DNA from: Streptomyces sp. MH60
Lineage (GTDB): Bacteria; Actinomycetota; Actinomycetes; Streptomycetales; Streptomycetaceae
Direction: 5' to 3'
DNA length: 64,000 nt
Assembly (NCBI RefSeq): GCF_002939385.1
Contig: NZ_MULI01000010.1
Span: forward strand, 79,910 to 143,909
Positions within the stretch are counted from its first letter, which is position 1. Each line of letters begins with the position of its first letter. A model generated the notes under the pieces. The model was not told the origin of the DNA and ran no database searches. It worked only from the letters and a program-made list of their open reading frames with translations. The translations under genes were made by a program, and so were the position numbers. Shown piece after piece: positions 8,726 through 17,476 of this stretch.

Positions 8726-10963
8726 GTGGCCACGTTCCTCTACAAACTCGGCCGGCTCGCCTTCCGCCGACGACACTTCGTCGCCCTGATCTGGGTGGCC
8801 CTGCTGACGCTCGCCGGCGTCGGCGCGGCCAGCGCCCCGCCCGCCGGCAACTCCTCCTTCTCCATCCCGGGAACGGAGGCCCAGAAGGCCTTCGACCTGC
8901 TGGAACAGCGCTTCCCCGGCCAGAGCGCCGACGGGGCGACCGCACGCGTCGTCTTCAAGGCACCGTCCGGCGAGAAGATGACGGACGCCGACAACAAGGC
9001 GACCGTCCACAAGACCGTCGACGAACTGGCGGACGGCTCCGAGGTCGCCTCGGTCGCCGACCCCTACAAGGGCAACGCCGTCAGCAAGGACGGCACGGTC
9101 GCCTACGCCTCGGTGAAGTACGACGTCTCCGGCATGGAGCTGGAGGAGTCCACCAAGGACGCCCTGGAGGACGCCGCCCAGCAGGCGCGCGACGCCGGGC
9201 TGACCGTCGAGATCGGCGGTGACGCGCTCCAGGCCGTCCCGGAGACCGGCGCCACCGAGGTCATCGGCATCGCGGTCGCCGCCGTCGTCCTGGTCATCAC
9301 CTTCGGCTCCCTGGTCGCGGCCGGGCTGCCCCTGCTCACCGCCCTGATCGGCGTGGGCATCGGCGTCTCCTCGATCACCGCGCTGGCGAGCGCGCTCGAA
9401 CTGGGCTCGACCACCTCGATCCTGGCGATGATGATCGGCCTCGCGGTCGGCATCGACTACGCCCTGTTCATCGTCTCCCGCTACCGCGCCGAACTCGCCG
9501 AGGGACGCGAACGCGAGGAGGCCGCGGGACGGGCGGTCGGCACCGCGGGCTCCGCGGTCGTCTTCGCCGGCCTCACCGTCGTCATCGCCCTGGTGGGTCT
9601 CGCGGTCGTCAACATCCCGATGCTCACCAAGATGGGCATCGCGGCGGCCGGCACCGTCGCCATCGCGGTCCTGATCGCGCTCACGATGATCCCCGCGCTG
9701 CTCGGCTACGCCGGTCGCCGGGTCAAGCCCGCGGGGGCGAAGGGCAAGCTGCTGGGCCGCTCCCGCAAGGGTGAGCCGAAGCCGGACCAGCCGGCCGGGC
9801 AGCCGAAGGCCAACCTGGGCACCCGCTGGGCGAGCTTCGTCGTCCGCCGCCCGCTCGCCGTCCTCCTGCTCGGCGTCATCGGCCTCGGCGCCGCCGCGAT
9901 CCCCGCGACCTCCCTGGAGCTGGGCCTGCCCGACGACGGCTCCCAGCCGACGTCCACCACCCAGCGCCGCGCCTACGACCTGCTGTCGGAGGGCTTCGGC
10001 CCCGGCTTCAACGGCCCCCTGATGGTCGTCGTGGACGCCAAGGGCAGCGACGCCCCGAAGGACGCCTTCACCGACGTCGAGAAGCAGATCAAGGACCTCG
10101 ACGGCGTCGTGGCGGTGACCCCGCCCGCCCCGAACAAGGGCGGCGACACCGCGACGATCACCGTGATCCCGGACTCCAAGCCGTCCTCCGTGCAGACCGA
10201 GGACCTGGTGCACGCCATCCGTGACGCGGGCGGCGACATCGAGGCGAAGACCGGCGCCGAGACCCTGGTCACCGGTTCGACGGCGATGAACATCGACGTC
10301 AGCCAGAAGCTCAACGACGCGCTGGTGCCGTACCTGGTCCTGGTCGTCGGCCTGGCCTTCCTCCTCCTCATCGTGGTCTTCCGCTCGATCCTGGTCCCGC
10401 TGAAGGCGGCCCTCGGCTTCCTGCTCTCCGTCATGGCGGCGCTCGGCGCGGTCGTCGCGGTCTTCCAGTGGGGCTGGCTGTCCGGCCTGATGGGCGTCGA
10501 GGAGACCGGACCGGTCATGTCGATGATGCCGATCTTCATGGTCGGCGTGGTCTTCGGCCTGGCCATGGACTACGAGGTCTTCCTGGTCACCCGCATGCGG
10601 GAGGCCTACGTCCACGGCGAGAAGCCGCACCAGGCCGTCGTCACCGGCTTCAAGCACGGCGCACGGGTCGTCACCGCCGCCGCGGTGATCATGATGGCGG
10701 TCTTCGCGGGCTTCATCGGCTCCAGCGAGTCGATGGTGAAGATGATCGGCTTCGGTCTCGCGATCGCCGTCTTCTTCGACGCGTTCGTCGTCCGCATGGC
10801 CATCGTCCCGGCGGTCCTCGCCCTGCTCGGCAAGAAGGCCTGGTGGCTGCCGAAGTGGCTGGACCGCGCGCTGCCGAACGTGGACGTCGAGGGCGAGGGC
10901 CTGCGCACGGCCGCCGAACGGGGTACCGGACCCGACGAGGACCGGGAGCTGGTGCGCACCTGA
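8726..10963 (+). CDS. MMPL/RND-family membrane exporter
   Basis: This is a 745-residue integral membrane protein with the duplicated MMPL layout: one N-terminal helix, an extracytoplasmic loop (about residues 40-170), five or six helices with GLAVGIDYALFIVSRYR, a second loop (about 390-525), and a second helix bundle with GLAMDYEVFLVTRMREA. The Asp-Tyr pairs in these motifs mark the proton relay of RND pumps. The GTG start follows GGGAG by about 10 nt. MMPL proteins in actinobacteria export lipids, pigments or antibiotics. The TetR gene immediately upstream suggests an inducible export function. The substrate is unknown. Confidence 0.92.
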   Translation: MATFLYKLGRLAFRRRHFVALIWVALLTLAGVGAASAPPAGNSSFSIPGTEAQKAFDLLEQRFPGQSADGATARVVFKAPSGEKMTDADNKATVHKTVDELADGSEVASVADPYKGNAVSKDGTVAYASVKYDVSGMELEESTKDALEDAAQQARDAGLTVEIGGDALQAVPETGATEVIGIAVAAVVLVITFGSLVAAGLPLLTALIGVGIGVSSITALASALELGSTTSILAMMIGLAVGIDYALFIVSRYRAELAEGREREEAAGRAVGTAGSAVVFAGLTVVIALVGLAVVNIPMLTKMGIAAAGTVAIAVLIALTMIPALLGYAGRRVKPAGAKGKLLGRSRKGEPKPDQPAGQPKANLGTRWASFVVRRPLAVLLLGVIGLGAAAIPATSLELGLPDDGSQPTSTTQRRAYDLLSEGFGPGFNGPLMVVVDAKGSDAPKDAFTDVEKQIKDLDGVVAVTPPAPNKGGDTATITVIPDSKPSSVQTEDLVHAIRDAGGDIEAKTGAETLVTGSTAMNIDVSQKLNDALVPYLVLVVGLAFLLLIVVFRSILVPLKAALGFLLSVMAALGAVVAVFQWGWLSGLMGVEETGPVMSMMPIFMVGVVFGLAMDYEVFLVTRMREAYVHGEKPHQAVVTGFKHGARVVTAAAVIMMAVFAGFIGSSESMVKMIGFGLAIAVFFDAFVVRMAIVPAVLALLGKKAWWLPKWLDRALPNVDVEGEGLRTAAERGTGPDEDRELVRT

Positions 10964-11004
10964 CCAGCCGCCGCGGCCGCTGACAGGAGGACGGCACAGA
11001 CCAG

Positions 11005-11043
11005 CCGGTGAGGGTTCCGTGGGGACGGGGCTGCCCTCACCGG
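11005..11043. terminator. Terminator after the MMPL exporter gene
   Basis: Perfect 10-bp arms CCGGTGAGGG (11005-11014) and CCCTCACCGG (11034-11043) with a G-rich loop lie 40 nt beyond the exporter stop codon. Confidence 0.8.
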
Positions 11044-11132
11044 CTTCCTCCGTTCCGGGGTCCCTCGGCCCGCCTCGCGCGGCCCCGTAACCCGGTCGCC
11101 TGTGGGCTACACGTACCGCTACGGTGCGGTCC

Positions 11133-11654
11133 ATGACGACGACCGACGACGCCTCCGACCCCGCCGCCACCTCCGCCGCCCACCCGCGCTTCGCCGCCGC
11201 CCTGCGCGAACTGGGCCTCGGCGACCTGGCCGGACGGGCCCGGCGCTTCCCGGAGGCCACCCGCACCGCCACCGAGGCCGCCGCCGCCGTCGGGTGCGAG
11301 CTGAGCCAGATCTGCAAGTCGCTCATCTTCGCCGCGGACGGCGTGCCCGTACTCGTCCTCATGGACGGCGCCTCCCGCGTCGACCTGGACCGGGTCCGCG
11401 AGGAACTCGGCGCCCAGAAGGTCACCCGGGCCAAGGCCGACGTCGTACGGGAGACGACCGGGTACGCGATCGGCGGGGTGCCGCCCTTCGGGCACCGGAC
11501 CAGGACCCGGGTGCTCGCCGACCGGTCGCTGCTCGCCCACGACGTCGTCTGGGCCGCCGCCGGCACGCCGTACGCCGTCTTCCCGATGGAGCCCAAGGAC
11601 CTCGTCGCCACCGCCGGTGCCACCCTCGTGGACGTGCGCGAGCGCTCCGAGTGA
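11133..11654 (+). CDS. YbaK/EbsC-type aminoacyl-tRNA deacylase
   Basis: The 173-residue protein belongs to the YbaK/ProX family (TEAAAAVGCELSQICKSLIF, then LMDGASRVDLDRV and GYAIGGVPPFGH). Family members hydrolyse mischarged aminoacyl-tRNAs in trans, such as Cys-tRNA(Pro) or Ala-tRNA(Pro). The Lys in QICKSLIF and the GGVPPFGH loop are the usual substrate-site residues. The ATG at 11133 has no clear Shine-Dalgarno; a TACGGT lies just upstream, so a leaderless transcript is possible. The stop overlaps the GTG of the following permease gene. Confidence 0.9.
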   Translation: MTTTDDASDPAATSAAHPRFAAALRELGLGDLAGRARRFPEATRTATEAAAAVGCELSQICKSLIFAADGVPVLVLMDGASRVDLDRVREELGAQKVTRAKADVVRETTGYAIGGVPPFGHRTRTRVLADRSLLAHDVVWAAAGTPYAVFPMEPKDLVATAGATLVDVRERSE

Positions 11655-12496
11655 CCCCGCTGGTCACCGCCGCGGTCCTGCTCGCGGCGGTCACCCACGC
11701 CAGCTGGAACGCCATCGCCCACCGGATCACCGACAAGCTGACCGGGTTCGCGCTGATCTCCGGCGGCGGGATGCTCATCGGGCTCGCGCTGCTGCCGTTC
11801 ACGGCGTTCCCGGCGGCCGGGGCGTGGCCGTACCTGCTGGTCTCCGCCGCCGTCCACATCGCGTACTACGCCCTGCTGATGCGGTCCTTCCGGCTGGGCG
11901 ACTTCGGCCAGGCCTACCCGATCGCCCGCGGCAGCGCGCCGCTGCTGGTCACCGTCCTCGCGGCCGTCTTCGCCCACGAGGTGCCGGACGGCTGGGCGGC
12001 CGGGGGCGTCCTGGTCTCCTGTGCGGGGCTGACCGGCGTCGCCCTGTGGGGGCTGCGCGGACGCCGGCCCGACTGGGCGGCCATCGGCGCCGCCCTGGCG
12101 ACCGGCGTGACCATCGCGGCGTACACGGTCGTCGACGGCCTCGGCGTACGCGCCTCCGGCTCCTCCCTCGGCTACATCGCCTGGCTGATGGCGGTGCAGG
12201 GCACGGTCCTGCCCGCGTACTTCCTCCACCGGCACCGCGCCGGGGCCTGGGCGCTGCTGCGGCCGCAGGCCGGTCTCGGCCTGGTCGGCGCGGCCCTGTC
12301 CGTCACCGCCTACGCGCTGGTCCTGTGGGCGCAGACCCGCGCCGACCTCGCGCCCATCGCCGCGCTGCGCGAGTCGTCCATCCTGGTCGGCGCCGCGATA
12401 GGGGCCCTGTTCTTCAAGGAGCGGTTCGGCGCGCCGCGGATCGCGGCGGCGGGCCTCCTGGTCGTCGGGATCGGGCTGATGCTGCACACGGGATAG
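11651..12496 (+). CDS. EamA/DMT-family permease
   Basis: The 281-residue protein consists of about ten hydrophobic helices in two EamA repeats, each ending in a variant of the EamA signature (GQAYPIARGSAPLL and APIAALRESSILVGA). DMT permeases export amino acids, purines or other small metabolites across the cytoplasmic membrane. The GTG start overlaps the stop of the deacylase (GTGA), so the two are co-translated. A metabolic link between them is not evident. Confidence 0.9.
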   Translation: MTPLVTAAVLLAAVTHASWNAIAHRITDKLTGFALISGGGMLIGLALLPFTAFPAAGAWPYLLVSAAVHIAYYALLMRSFRLGDFGQAYPIARGSAPLLVTVLAAVFAHEVPDGWAAGGVLVSCAGLTGVALWGLRGRRPDWAAIGAALATGVTIAAYTVVDGLGVRASGSSLGYIAWLMAVQGTVLPAYFLHRHRAGAWALLRPQAGLGLVGAALSVTAYALVLWAQTRADLAPIAALRESSILVGAAIGALFFKERFGAPRIAAAGLLVVGIGLMLHTG

Positions 12497-12561
12497 CCGC
12501 AGTGGTGCGCCCCGCCGCGGACAGGCGCACCCTGGAAGGAGGTGTTCCGGAGGTGATCGTC

Positions 12562-12837
12562 ATGATGCACACCACAGTGGGATGGCATGTCGAGCTGGAG
12601 TTCGTGGAGGACGACCAGCACACGCGGGCGGTCGCGATGGTGCGGCTCCCCGACGGCACCGAGGTCCGCGCGCACGGCCACGCCAGCCGGCACCGGGTCG
12701 ACCCCCAGCAGCCACGCGTCGGCGAAGAGGTCGCGGGCGCACGGGCGTTGAACGAGCTGGCGATGCGGCTGCTCACCAAGGCCCACGACGAGATCGACAC
12801 GGCGTCCGGACGGACCTCGCACCCGATCCACGTCTGA
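12562..12837 (+). CDS. DUF1876 (Rv1738-like) domain protein
   Basis: This 91-residue protein (HVELEFVEDDQHTRAVAMVRL, then ALNELAMRLLTKAHDEI) matches the DUF1876 family, small actinobacterial proteins typified by the mycobacterial hypoxia-induced Rv1738. A role in ribosome hibernation or dormancy has been proposed for Rv1738 from its structure. Two good ribosome binding sites compete: GGAGG 8 nt before the ATG at 12562, and AAGGAGG 10 nt before a GTG at 12553 that adds three residues. Confidence 0.85.
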   Translation: MMHTTVGWHVELEFVEDDQHTRAVAMVRLPDGTEVRAHGHASRHRVDPQQPRVGEEVAGARALNELAMRLLTKAHDEIDTASGRTSHPIHV

Positions 12838-12838
12838 A

Positions 12839-12949
12839 CCGGACCGGGTCTGTCTCTAGGACCGGAGTCTGTCTCCAGGACCGGAGTCTGTCTTCAGGAC
12901 CGGCCCCGGGCGCGCTGGTCCGGGGTGCGGGTCCGGGGCGCGCTGGTCC
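12839..12949. repeat. 19-bp tandem repeat and a 15-bp direct repeat
   Basis: Three 19-bp units (12839-12857, 12858-12876, 12877-12895; consensus AGGACCGGAGTCTGTCTCC) and the start of a fourth fill the gap between the DUF1876 gene and the convergent hydrolase gene. Two copies of GGCGCGCTGGTCC follow up to 12949. Confidence 0.85.
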
Positions 12950-14160
12950 TAGGGGAGCGACGCGCGGACCGCCCGTACCAGCGCCTGCGCCCGCGGGTCC
13001 GCCGTCACGGTCTTGCGGAAGCCGTTGGTGACGTAGCCCAGGGCGATGCCGGCCTCCGGGTCGGCGAAGCCCAGGGAGCCGCCGCGGCCCGGGTGGCCGA
13101 AGGAGCCGGGGGCCAGGAACGGGGACGCGCTGCCGTGCAGCATGTAGCCGAGGCCGAACCGGGTGCCGACGACCAGGACCCGGTCGGGCCCGGCGGACTC
13201 CTCGGCGCGAGCCAGCTCCATGGTCGCCGGGGTGAACAGCCGCACGCCGCGTGTCACGTCGTCGACCTCGCCGATCAGCGCCGCGTAGAAGCGGGCCAGG
13301 CCGTCGGCCGTCGCGATGCCGTTGGCGGCCGGGAGCGCGGCCGCGCGGTACACCGGGTCGTTCTGGTCGGGGAACGGGGTGATCGCGGCGAAGGCGCGGC
13401 GGGTGAGGGAGTCCGGGTTCTCGTACGCCGCGGTGACGGAGCGCTTGGGGCGCAGCCGCGGGCCGTTGCCGGACGGTCCGGCCCCGGACGGCTCGGGGTC
13501 CGGCAGTCGTCCGACGCGACCGGCCCGGCCCGCCGACTCCTCCGCCGCGGGCAGCCCCACCCACAGATCCAGGCCCAGCGGCCCGGCGATCTCGTCCGCG
13601 ATCCACTGCCCGGCGCCCCGCCCGCCCGTCACCCGGCGGACCAGCTCGTCGAGCAGCCAGCCGTAGGTCAGCGCGTGGTAGCCGTGGTCGGTGCCCGGCT
13701 CCCAGACCGGTGCCTGGGCGGCGACGGCGGCGGGGCCCCGCAGCGGGTCCAGGGCGTCCTCGGGGGTGAGCGGGTGGTCCAGGACCGGCAGCCCGGCCCG
13801 GTGGTTCAGCACATGCCGGACCAAGACCCGTTCCTTGCCGTGCGCCTTGAACTCCGGCCAGTACTCGCCCACCGGCGCGTCCAGGTCCAGCTTCCCGCGC
13901 TGGTGCAGCAGCAGCGGTACGGCGGCGGCGACGCCCTTGGTCGCCGACCGGACCACCTGGGCGGTGCCCCGGCGCCAGGGCTCGGCGCCGGCCGTGTCGT
14001 CGACGTTCCTGGTCCCGCCCCACAGGTCGACGACCTTGCGCCCGTCCCGGTAGACGGCGACGGCCGCGCCCCGCTCGCCGAGCGCGGTGAAGTTCCGTAC
14101 GAACGCGTCCCGCACCGGCTCGAAGCCCGCGGCCACCGTGCCGTGCACGTTCACGCTCAC
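12949..14160 (-). CDS. Serine hydrolase of the beta-lactamase class C/esterase type
   Basis: The 403-residue protein carries the SxxK motif as SATK in the expected N-terminal third (VVRSATKGVAAAVPLLLHQRGKLDLDAPV) and a Tyr in HALTYGWLL at the YxN-like position. No typical secretion signal is visible, which fits the cytoplasmic EstB/LpqK-like branch rather than secreted beta-lactamases. GTG at 14160 follows GGAAGGGG by about 10 nt; GTG at 14154 is also possible. The substrate is likely an ester or amide and cannot be named. Confidence 0.85.
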   Translation of the reverse strand: MSVNVHGTVAAGFEPVRDAFVRNFTALGERGAAVAVYRDGRKVVDLWGGTRNVDDTAGAEPWRRGTAQVVRSATKGVAAAVPLLLHQRGKLDLDAPVGEYWPEFKAHGKERVLVRHVLNHRAGLPVLDHPLTPEDALDPLRGPAAVAAQAPVWEPGTDHGYHALTYGWLLDELVRRVTGGRGAGQWIADEIAGPLGLDLWVGLPAAEESAGRAGRVGRLPDPEPSGAGPSGNGPRLRPKRSVTAAYENPDSLTRRAFAAITPFPDQNDPVYRAAALPAANGIATADGLARFYAALIGEVDDVTRGVRLFTPATMELARAEESAGPDRVLVVGTRFGLGYMLHGSASPFLAPGSFGHPGRGGSLGFADPEAGIALGYVTNGFRKTVTADPRAQALVRAVRASLP

Positions 14161-14225
14161 CTGTGTACGCCCCTTCCGGCCACTCGTGACAGTGGATGCA
14201 ACCGCCACCGGCCGTCCACCATTCC

Positions 14226-15041
14226 TCACCCGCTCGCCGACACCGACCGCGGGTCGAAGCCGAAGGGCAGCTCCAGGCGGTGGGCGCGCATCAGGGCATC
14301 GTCGGACAGCAGCTCCGCGGTCGGTCCGTCGGCCGCGATCACGCCGTCGCTCAGGATCAGGGCGCGCGGGCACAGCTCCAGGGCGTAGGGCAGGTCGTGG
14401 GTGACCATCAGCACCGTGACGTCCAGGGAGCGCAGGATGTCGGCGAGTTCGCGGCGGGAGGCCGGGTCGAGGTTGGAGGAGGGCTCGTCCAGGACCAGGA
14501 TCTCCGGCTCCATGGCGAGCACGGTCGCCACCGCCACCCGGCGCCGCTGGCCGAAGGAGAGGTGGTGCGGCGGCCGGTCCTTGAACTCCGCCATGCCGAC
14601 CAGCGTGAGCGCCCGGTCCACCCGGGCCTCCAGCTCCGCCCCCTTCATCCCGGCCGCCGCCGGTCCGAACGCCACGTCCTCACGCACGGTCGGCATGAAC
14701 ACCTGGTCGTCGGGGTCCTGGAAGACGATGCCGACCCGGCGCCGGATCTCGGCCATGTTCCGCTTGTCGACCGGCAGCCCGGCCACGGTGACCGTGCCGG
14801 TGCCGCCGGTCAGGATGCCGTTGAGGTGGAGCACGAGCGTCGTCTTGCCCGCGCCGTTCGGCCCGAGCAGCGCGACCCGCTCGCCGCGCGCGACGGAGAA
14901 GTCCACGCCGAACAGGGCCTGGTGCCCGTCGGGGTAGGCGAAGGCGAGGCCGGAGACGTCGAGGGAGGCGGGGGCGTCGGGCACGGCGTCTGCCGCGGGG
15001 CCGGTCACGGGGCCTGTCACTGGGTCGGTCACAGGGTCCAT
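14226..15041 (-). CDS. cbiO: ECF transporter ATPase CbiO/NikO (Co or Ni uptake)
   Basis: The 271-residue ABC ATPase has Walker A GPNGAGKTT, a Q-loop VFQDPDDQVFMPTV, a signature with the variant LSFGQRRR, Walker B LVLDEPSS, and the H-loop His in MVTHDL. The QDPDDQ string is typical of CbiO/EcfA. An N-terminal stretch of repeated DPVTGPVTG is a low-complexity extension. The ATG overlaps the stop of cbiQ by a few bases, so the genes are co-translated. It energises the CbiQ/CbiMN complex, and the Nur-like box upstream of cbiM suggests nickel as the metal. Confidence 0.93.
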   Translation of the reverse strand: MDPVTDPVTGPVTGPAADAVPDAPASLDVSGLAFAYPDGHQALFGVDFSVARGERVALLGPNGAGKTTLVLHLNGILTGGTGTVTVAGLPVDKRNMAEIRRRVGIVFQDPDDQVFMPTVREDVAFGPAAAGMKGAELEARVDRALTLVGMAEFKDRPPHHLSFGQRRRVAVATVLAMEPEILVLDEPSSNLDPASRRELADILRSLDVTVLMVTHDLPYALELCPRALILSDGVIAADGPTAELLSDDALMRAHRLELPFGFDPRSVSASG

Positions 15042-15790
15042 CCCAGCAGACAGACCACCAGCGCCGCACACGGGAGGGCCAGCGCGTACGACCACTGCGC
15101 CCGGTCCGCGGTCACCTCGTCGATCACCGGCATCGAACCGGCGTACCCGCGACTGACCATGGCCAGGTGGACGCGTTCGCCGCGTTCGTAGGAGCGGATG
15201 AACAGGGCCCCCGCGGACTTGGCGAGCACGCCCCAGTGCCGTACGCCCTTCGCCTCGAAGCCCCGGGACTCCCGGGCGATCCGCATCCGCCGCATCTCGT
15301 CCGCGATCACGTCGCCGTACCGGATCATGAAGGAGGCGATCTGCACCAGCAGCGGCGGCAGCTTCAGCCGCTGGAGCCCGAGGAGGAGTTCCCGCAGCTC
15401 GGTCGTGGAGGCGAGGATCACGGAGGCGGCGACGCCCAGGGTGCCCTTGGCCAGGACGTTCCAGGCGCCCCACAGGCCGTTGACGCTCAGGGACAGGCCG
15501 AGCACGTCGACCCGCTCGCCCTCCGCCACGAACGGCATGAGCACCGCGAACGCGACGAACGGCACCTCGACCAGCAGCCGTTTGAGCAGGAAGCCGGCCG
15601 GGACGCGGGCCGCGTACGCCACCGCCGCGAGCAGCAGCGCGTACAGCCCGAAGGCCCACATCGCCTCGCGCGGCGTCGAGACCACGACGACCACGAAGCC
15701 GAAGGCCGCGGCGAGCTTGGTGTGCGGCGGCAGGCCGTGCACGGGGGAGTGGCCGTGCCGGTAGAGCCGGTGCGCGTGACCCGCACCCAT
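15029..15790 (-). CDS. cbiQ: ECF transporter T component CbiQ/NikQ
   Basis: This is a 253-residue membrane protein with several helices in the N-terminal half and the EcfT coupling motifs MRRMRIARESRGF and RSYERGERVHLAMVSRGY. The Arg-Gly pairs in these motifs contact the ATPase grooves. The start ATG at 15790 lies one base from the stop of cbiM, and the 3' end overlaps cbiO, giving one operon. The N-terminus is His-rich (MGAGHAHRLYRHGHS), which may bind metal. Confidence 0.92.
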   Translation of the reverse strand: MGAGHAHRLYRHGHSPVHGLPPHTKLAAAFGFVVVVVSTPREAMWAFGLYALLLAAVAYAARVPAGFLLKRLLVEVPFVAFAVLMPFVAEGERVDVLGLSLSVNGLWGAWNVLAKGTLGVAASVILASTTELRELLLGLQRLKLPPLLVQIASFMIRYGDVIADEMRRMRIARESRGFEAKGVRHWGVLAKSAGALFIRSYERGERVHLAMVSRGYAGSMPVIDEVTADRAQWSYALALPCAALVVCLLGWTL

Positions 15791-15791
15791 G

Positions 15792-16850
15792 TCAGACGGT
15801 CGTTTCCGTGTTGGCCGGGGACGCGTCGTCGCCGCGGCGCCTGCGCACCGCCCAGAACACGGCGCTGCCCGCGACGACGGTGACGCCGACGCCGATCACG
15901 CCCGCGACGCCCCCGGAGACCCGGGCGTCGGTGATGTCCTTGACACCGTAGTCGGCGAGCGGGGAGTCGGCGGCGGCGTGCTCCTCGGCCTTCTTGTCGA
16001 TGCCCTTGTCGGAGGCGACCTTCTCCAGGCCGTCGGGGTTGGCGGAGGCGTAGAAGCTGACGAAGCCGGCGAGGACCAGGGAGGCGACGAGGCCGGTGAG
16101 CCACACCTTGCAGTGCGAGCGGGCGGCGCCGGGGGCGGGAGCCGGTGCGGCGCCGGAGGGGGCGTCGACCAGCTCGCCGTTCACCCGCAGCTTGAGCCGC
16201 TGCTGGAGCCCGCGCGCCCCGTACACGAGGTCCGGGCGCACGGCGATGACGGCGCCGACGGTCAGCGCGGTGATCGCGGCCTCGCCGATGCCGATCAGCA
16301 CGTGCACGCCGATCATCGCGGTGGCGACCTTGCCGATGGAGACGTCGGTGGTGCCGCCGATCCAGTACAGGAGCGTGAAGGCGAGCGCGGCGGCCGGCAC
16401 GGAGACGAGCGCGGCGACGAAGGAGGCGACGGTGACCGAGCGGCGGGTGCGCGGCAGCACCTTCACCAGGCCCCGGAAGAGGGCGTAGGCGACGACCGTG
16501 GTGACGATCGCCATGTCGGTGATGTTCACGCCGAGCGCGGTCAGGCCGCCGTCGGCGAAGAGGATGCCCTGCATGAGCAGGACGACGGAGACACACAGCA
16601 CGCCGGTATAGGGCCCGACGAGGATGGCGGCCAGCGCGCCGCCGAGCAGATGCCCGCTGGTCCCGGCCGCGACCGGGAAGTTCAGCATCTGCACCGCGAA
16701 GATGAACGCCGCGACCAGCCCGGCCAGCGGCGCCGTCCGCTCGTCCAGTTCCCGGCGCGCGCCGCGCAGGCTGACCGCGAGGGCGCCCGCGGCGACGACT
16801 CCGGTCACGGCGGAGGTCGGGGCGTTGATGAATCCGTCAGGTACATGCAC
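15792..16850 (-). CDS. cbiM: Fused CbiM-CbiN metal-binding component of an ECF transporter
   Basis: The 352-residue protein is a fusion. Residues 1 to about 215 are CbiM/NikM, starting with MHVPDGFI, whose His2 and free N-terminus coordinate Co or Ni in characterised homologues. Seven helices follow. After a Pro/Ala linker, residues of about 240 to 345 form a CbiN/PDGLE-like module with two helices (YASANPDGLEKVASDKGID). NikMN/CbiMN fusions are known. It heads the operon with cbiQ and cbiO. The cobalt versus nickel choice cannot be read from the protein, but the Nur-like box 20 nt upstream favours nickel. Confidence 0.92.
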   Translation of the reverse strand: MHVPDGFINAPTSAVTGVVAAGALAVSLRGARRELDERTAPLAGLVAAFIFAVQMLNFPVAAGTSGHLLGGALAAILVGPYTGVLCVSVVLLMQGILFADGGLTALGVNITDMAIVTTVVAYALFRGLVKVLPRTRRSVTVASFVAALVSVPAAALAFTLLYWIGGTTDVSIGKVATAMIGVHVLIGIGEAAITALTVGAVIAVRPDLVYGARGLQQRLKLRVNGELVDAPSGAAPAPAPGAARSHCKVWLTGLVASLVLAGFVSFYASANPDGLEKVASDKGIDKKAEEHAAADSPLADYGVKDITDARVSGGVAGVIGVGVTVVAGSAVFWAVRRRRGDDASPANTETTV

Positions 16851-16870
16851 GGTTCGATGATAGAGAACAG

Positions 16871-16887
16871 TTGCAACTCGTTCGCAA
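16871..16887. promoter_or_regulatory. Nur-like (nickel-responsive Fur-family) binding box
   Basis: TTGCAACTCGTTCGCAA fits, with one mismatch, the Nur box TTGCAA-N5-TTGCAA recalled for the S. coelicolor nickel uptake regulator. It lies 21 bp upstream of the cbiM start, in the promoter region shared with ssgE. Binding of Ni-Nur here would repress the transporter when nickel is plentiful. Confidence 0.72.
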
Positions 16888-17026
16888 GAGCGAGGTAAAG
16901 GCTAATGTAAGGCCGATCTCACATGTGATATCCGGCTCACAGAGCGTAAGCCGGGAAATATGGGACATTGGAAGGGGGGTGGACCCGCAGCTTCAACAAA
17001 GGTGGCAGAGCGTAAGGGGCGACCCC

Positions 17027-17407
17027 ATGTCCGTAGTCGAGCAGTACGCACCCGCCCACATCCTGACGGACGGGGACCTCCCCGACGAGGACGACGGCGG
17101 AGCGATACCCGTCGTCCTGCGCTACGACCCCGAGCTCGACCCCTCGATGGTGTGCGTCGCCCTGCCCGGCAAGGGCGGCCGCGCGTCCCGCACTCGCGAG
17201 TGGACCTTCTCCCGCGCGCTGCTGGAACAGGGCCTGCGCGCGCCCGCCGGGAGCGGTGAGGTGCGGGTGTGGCCGTGCGGGCGGGTACAGGCCGTGGTCG
17301 AGTTCCACTCCCCGCAGGGCTGCTCGGTGGTCCAGTTCGACAACAAGGCGCTGATCCGCTTCCTGCGCCGTACGTACCAGGCGACCGCACAGCCGGTGAC
17401 CCACTGA
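17027..17407 (+). CDS. ssgE: SsgA-like sporulation and cell-division protein, SsgE type
   Basis: The 126-residue protein is an SsgA-like protein (PVVLRYDPELDPSMVCV, EWTFSRALLEQGL, GEVRVWPCGR, VQFDNKALIRFLRRTY). This family is found only in morphologically complex actinomycetes and controls septum placement, wall remodelling and spore release during sporulation. The assignment to SsgE rests on context from memory: in S. coelicolor ssgE lies next to two penicillin-binding protein genes, as here. ATG at 17027 is preferred over an in-frame start at 16871, which would run through the metal-transporter promoter. Confidence 0.88.
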   Translation: MSVVEQYAPAHILTDGDLPDEDDGGAIPVVLRYDPELDPSMVCVALPGKGGRASRTREWTFSRALLEQGLRAPAGSGEVRVWPCGRVQAVVEFHSPQGCSVVQFDNKALIRFLRRTYQATAQPVTH

Positions 17408-17476
17408 GCCGCGTCGCGACGGAGGTGCGTGCCGGTCACGCGGGTGCCGGCCGCGTGGGTGCCGGCCGCGTGGGTG

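Noticed and set aside
8663..12487. A 1274-codon open frame on the minus strand
   Set aside because: It spans the MMPL, deacylase and permease genes in antisense and has biased, low-complexity composition.
15792..17027. Cobalamin riboswitch upstream of the metal transporter
   Set aside because: The leader is only about 20 nt before cbiM on the side of the Nur-like box, too short for a B12 riboswitch, and no B12-box sequence was seen.
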